A DNA stretch of 34,590 bases, from contig JAOTVR010000033.1 of the NCBI GenBank assembly GCA_029863305.1, forward strand, positions 1-34,590, in the 5' to 3' direction. The stretch is from Gammaproteobacteria bacterium (lineage in GTDB: Bacteria; Pseudomonadota; Gammaproteobacteria; Steroidobacterales; Woeseiaceae). This document shows positions 32,300 through 34,590 of this stretch, one piece after another. Under the pieces are notes generated by a model, which saw only the letters and a program-made list of their open reading frames with translations, had not been told where the DNA came from and searched no databases. Each line of letters opens with the position of its first letter. The stretch's first letter is position 1. Both the position numbers and the translations under genes were made by a program.

Positions 32300-32948
32300 T
32301 CTTGACCTGATACCGAATGACTACCGCAGATGGCTCAGCCAACAGGCACTTTTGCGCAACTACGCGTTCGCCTTCGCCGCATGCGTGGTCATGATCGTCG
32401 TCGCTGCGTTGTTGCTCGGACACGCGGCACGAATCGCGCAGGCCAGGTCGCAGCAGTTGAAGGCCGACAACGCAATTACGCAGCAGCAGCAAATTCAATT
32501 GCAGCAGCTCAAGGAGCAGCAGGCCGAATATGAGCGCCAGTGGTCTCTGCTGCGTGGGCTGCGTGCCGGTGCCGCAATTGACGACATCTTCTCGCTGATC
32601 GACCGATCAATCGTCACAGGCGACCTCTGGTTCCTCGACTGGAGATTTCGACGTGCCGGTGTGATCGTCGATGGAGAAAACCGTGGCGTTGAAACTGGCT
32701 ATTTCATTATCGTTGCCGAGAACAGCGATCCATTTGCGGACCCCGACCTGGAAGTTGAAACGCACATGACCATTCGCGGTCAGGCCAAAGACCACCAGGC
32801 GCTCTCAAAATTCGTCCGCGCACTGTTTGAACAGCAAGACATCAAGGACGTCAACGTGCAGAGAACGTCGCAAACCAATTACGCGAACGGCCATGCCGTC
32901 GACTTTGACATGACGCTCGTATTGAACAGCGCTTACAAGGAAACCTGA
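32292..32948 (+). CDS. PilN-like inner-membrane assembly protein
   Basis: A 218-residue bitopic protein. ATG 32292 is chosen because the N-terminus DLDLIPNDYRRWL corresponds to the conserved PilN cytoplasmic peptide (usual form xxNLLPxR/NDYR) that binds PilM. One membrane helix follows (YAFAFAACVVMIVVAALLL), then a Gln-rich coiled coil (about residues 55-85), then a periplasmic ferredoxin-like domain (DLWFLDWRFRRAGVIVDG and HMTIRGQAKDHQALSKFVRA). An in-frame start at 32166 would lie inside the PilM-like gene and is rejected. It overlaps the PilM-like gene by 8 bp and shares the TGATG junction with the PilO-like gene. Confidence 0.88.
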   Translation: MADLDLIPNDYRRWLSQQALLRNYAFAFAACVVMIVVAALLLGHAARIAQARSQQLKADNAITQQQQIQLQQLKEQQAEYERQWSLLRGLRAGAAIDDIFSLIDRSIVTGDLWFLDWRFRRAGVIVDGENRGVETGYFIIVAENSDPFADPDLEVETHMTIRGQAKDHQALSKFVRALFEQQDIKDVNVQRTSQTNYANGHAVDFDMTLVLNSAYKET

Positions 32949-33505
32949 TGCAGGATCTTTTGCACAAAATGAGTCTGCGGGAGTTACGCCTGGCGCTACT
33001 TGGGATCGGGGCAATCCTCATCGCTGCGATCGCCGCAGGCGTACTGATGCCGAAAGTGAAAGCAGCAAGCGCAGCGAGCCTTGAAGTCAGCGTCCTCGAA
33101 GAGGCCGCCCGGGACGGCGCTGAACTCGACCGTCATCTGCAGGAGCAATACGCGAAGATCGACGAACTGAAATACCGATTGCACGGCGACATGGCGAATC
33201 TACCGGTTCGGCAGGTGGAAGCGTACATCATTGGTCGACTGCAGAAGGTGTCGTGGAACAATGACGTGGAATTGGTCAGCGTCGAGCCCGCGACCGGAGA
33301 ACGCGTGCAGATATTCCAGGAAATACTTTTCCACGTGCAACTCGTCGGACACTATGACGACCTCTATCGCTGGTTGCTCGAGGCACGCGAAGACCTCGGC
33401 TACGTCGTTGTCAAGGAGTATGGCCTGACACGCCGGGACAACAGTGATGAGCAGCCGTTACTGGTGGCCGACCTGAGTCTTGCATCGTACAGGGCGGTCG
33501 AATGA
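32948..33505 (+). CDS. PilO/MshJ/GspM-like periplasmic alignment protein
   Basis: A 185-residue bitopic protein: a short cytoplasmic N-terminus, one membrane helix (LALLGIGAILIAAIAAGVLM), a coiled-coil segment (LEEAARDGAELDRHLQEQYA) and a periplasmic ferredoxin-like domain with VRQVEAYIIGRLQKV, EILFHVQLVGHYDDLYRWLL and LVADLSLASYR. This layout is that of PilO and GspM, which pair with PilN/GspL to connect the cytoplasmic ring to the secretin. Sequence similarity is low in this family, so assignment rests on topology and position between the PilN-like and PilP-like genes. Start and stop codons overlap those of both neighbours. Confidence 0.83.
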   Translation: MQDLLHKMSLRELRLALLGIGAILIAAIAAGVLMPKVKAASAASLEVSVLEEAARDGAELDRHLQEQYAKIDELKYRLHGDMANLPVRQVEAYIIGRLQKVSWNNDVELVSVEPATGERVQIFQEILFHVQLVGHYDDLYRWLLEAREDLGYVVVKEYGLTRRDNSDEQPLLVADLSLASYRAVE

Positions 33506-33867
33506 GCAGGCTTGCTGCAAAACTCGGCGTCCTCACTGCTGCGGCGGTGCTGCAGTTTTCGGCGGCCGGCGCAACAGAGCAGCCACAGCTCGCGCACAAC
33601 CCGTTCGCGAGGCCACCATCCCGAATAACTGCACCCGTCCGGCCTTCAGTGAGAACCGACGGGTCGACTCAGGAAATCGACCTCAGGGCAACGCTGGTGG
33701 CGTCCAGCAACAGACTGGCGAACGTCGCCGGCAGGATACTGCGTCCCGGTGACGAAGTTCAGGGATACACGCTGATCAGGGTGTATGAGAACCGGGCCAT
33801 TTTTGCAAGGGAGGGCAGTCGCTTGACCATCTACGTCAAACCGGATCTGCACAAAGATGATGAATAG
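33502..33867 (+). CDS. PilP/MshK/GspC-like periplasmic protein
   Basis: A small 121-residue exported protein. A signal-like N-terminus (LGVLTAAAVLQFSAAGA) is followed by a Pro-rich linker starting NPFARPPSR (the common NPF-type motif before this domain). A HR-type beta domain then reads DLRATLVASSNRLANVAGRI, LRPGDEVQGYTLIRVYENRA and FAREGSRLTIYV. This domain is shared by PilP, MshK and GspC and contacts the secretin N0 domain. There is no PDZ domain and no obvious lipobox Cys, so it is closest in size to MshK. It overlaps the PilO-like gene by 4 bp and the secretin gene start by 11 bp. Confidence 0.82.
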   Translation: MSRLAAKLGVLTAAAVLQFSAAGATEQPQLAHNPFARPPSRITAPVRPSVRTDGSTQEIDLRATLVASSNRLANVAGRILRPGDEVQGYTLIRVYENRAIFAREGSRLTIYVKPDLHKDDE

Positions 33868-34590
33868 CTTCAGAATGGTCAGATTTGCACCGCTCGGTCG
33901 CCTGGTGGCGGTTCTTGGATTGTTGCTAAGCCTGGCAGCCGGCGCGCAGCAGGCGGAGCACACGCTTAGCATGACAATGAAAGACGCCGATTTGGCGGAT
34001 GTCATGGACATGATCTCGCGCGAACAACGCATCAACGTGTTTGTGTCGACAAACAGCGACGAGACGGTCTCATTCAGCCTGTACGACATGACCATACCGG
34101 ACGCAATTCGCGCCATCGCGAATGCCGCAGGTCTTGCGGTCGAGCACTACGACGGCAATTACTACATCGTTGAACGCGAGGAGGCTGGCAAATATGCGCC
34201 TGATTCACTGACGCGTGTCCGGGCCTTTGAGATGCATTACGTCGACGTTGAGGAAATGGAGTCATTGCTACAGCCCTACCTCTCCGAGTATGGCGAGATT
34301 ACGGTGTTCCAGGATCGTAATCTGTTTCTGGTTGAGGATACGCCCGAGTTCCTGCGCCGAATCGCGACGCTCGTCGAGCAGATTGACGCATCGCCGACGC
34401 AGATATTGATAGAGGCGAAAATTCTCGAGATTACGCTGACTGACGAGGACTCCTACGGTCTGGACTGGATCAAATTATTTGACAGCGGCGATGGTAGTGG
34501 TGACATAGGCACGATCGGTCTCAGCGACCCGACGAGCCCGGGTCTGTTTTTCGACTTCGCGACCCCGGACTTCGCGGCGACGCTCAATGC
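33857..34590 (+). CDS. Secretin (PilQ/MshL/GspD family), 5' part cut by window end
   Basis: The outer-membrane channel of the machine, represented by about 244 residues. The start is ATG 33857 (or 33860) inside the end of the PilP-like gene. A signal peptide (PLGRLVAVLGLLLSLAAGA) precedes an N0/STN-like domain (HTLSMTMKDADLADVMDMIS to GNYYIVER). An N1-type secretin domain follows (RVRAFEMHYVDVEEMESLL to LVEQIDASPTQ). The frame then reaches the start of the secretin core with ILIEAKILEITLTDEDSYGL, the classic entry motif of the family. The beta-barrel and any pilotin-binding tail are beyond the window. Being last in C-to-D-like order it resembles T4P and MSHA operons, where the secretin follows PilMNOP. 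Confidence 0.93.
   Translation, partial: MMNSFRMVRFAPLGRLVAVLGLLLSLAAGAQQAEHTLSMTMKDADLADVMDMISREQRINVFVSTNSDETVSFSLYDMTIPDAIRAIANAAGLAVEHYDGNYYIVEREEAGKYAPDSLTRVRAFEMHYVDVEEMESLLQPYLSEYGEITVFQDRNLFLVEDTPEFLRRIATLVEQIDASPTQILIEAKILEITLTDEDSYGLDWIKLFDSGDGSGDIGTIGLSDPTSPGLFFDFATPDFAATLN

Overview
The window looks like chromosomal DNA of a gammaproteobacterium with moderately high GC. The evidence is the conserved order rpsU - yqeY-like - dnaG - rpoD with tsaD divergent from rpsU, a tRNA with CAT anticodon directly after rpoD, and housekeeping proteins close to the gamma/betaproteobacterial forms. I cannot fix the genus. A marine or sediment lineage such as Woeseiaceae or Steroidobacterales is only a guess from the gene mix.

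Region 1 (1-8102) is mostly conserved core genes. It holds the 3' part of cca, then a leftward set midA-like - uppP - outer-membrane beta-barrel protein, then a rightward pteridine reductase (folM-like), a leftward S41 lipoprotein protease, and a leftward tsaD - folB - folK set. Region 2 (8131-12888) is the macromolecular synthesis operon. A near-consensus promoter is followed by a hairpin leader, rpsU, yqeY-like, dnaG and rpoD, a strong intrinsic terminator, and a tRNA-Ile2 (CAU) gene.

Region 3 (12889-15913) is accessory DNA just 3' of the tRNA. Two decayed transposase fragments, both on the minus strand, flank a translationally coupled pair: an unrecognised secreted protein and a secreted metzincin-type zinc protease.

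Region 4 (15914 to the end) is one long rightward cluster for a secretin-dependent type II secretion / type IV pilus-like machine. It opens with a signalling block: membrane histidine kinase, single-domain response regulator, and a GAF-GGDEF-EAL protein. The assembly ATPase follows and carries an N-terminal STAS domain plus a tandem MshEN-type c-di-GMP-binding module. Next come a GspF platform protein, a major pseudopilin, minor pseudopilins in GspH-I-J-K order, a membrane GGDEF protein, PilM/PilN/PilO/PilP-like (MshI/J/K-like) components, and a secretin cut by the window end. The gene order mixes T2SS (G-H-I-J-K) with T4P/MSHA (PilMNOP-secretin).

The most unusual points are the STAS fusion to the ATPase, a 1213-residue GspK-position pseudopilin carrying a seven-repeat YCF48-like propeller, a LamG-like domain and a poly-Gly hinge, and an Asp-rich calcium-loop-like insertion in the GspJ-like pseudopilin. 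My reading (inference) is a phosphorelay- and c-di-GMP-gated surface machine with a large adhesive or substrate-sensing tip. No prepilin peptidase and no PilT-type retraction ATPase is in the window.
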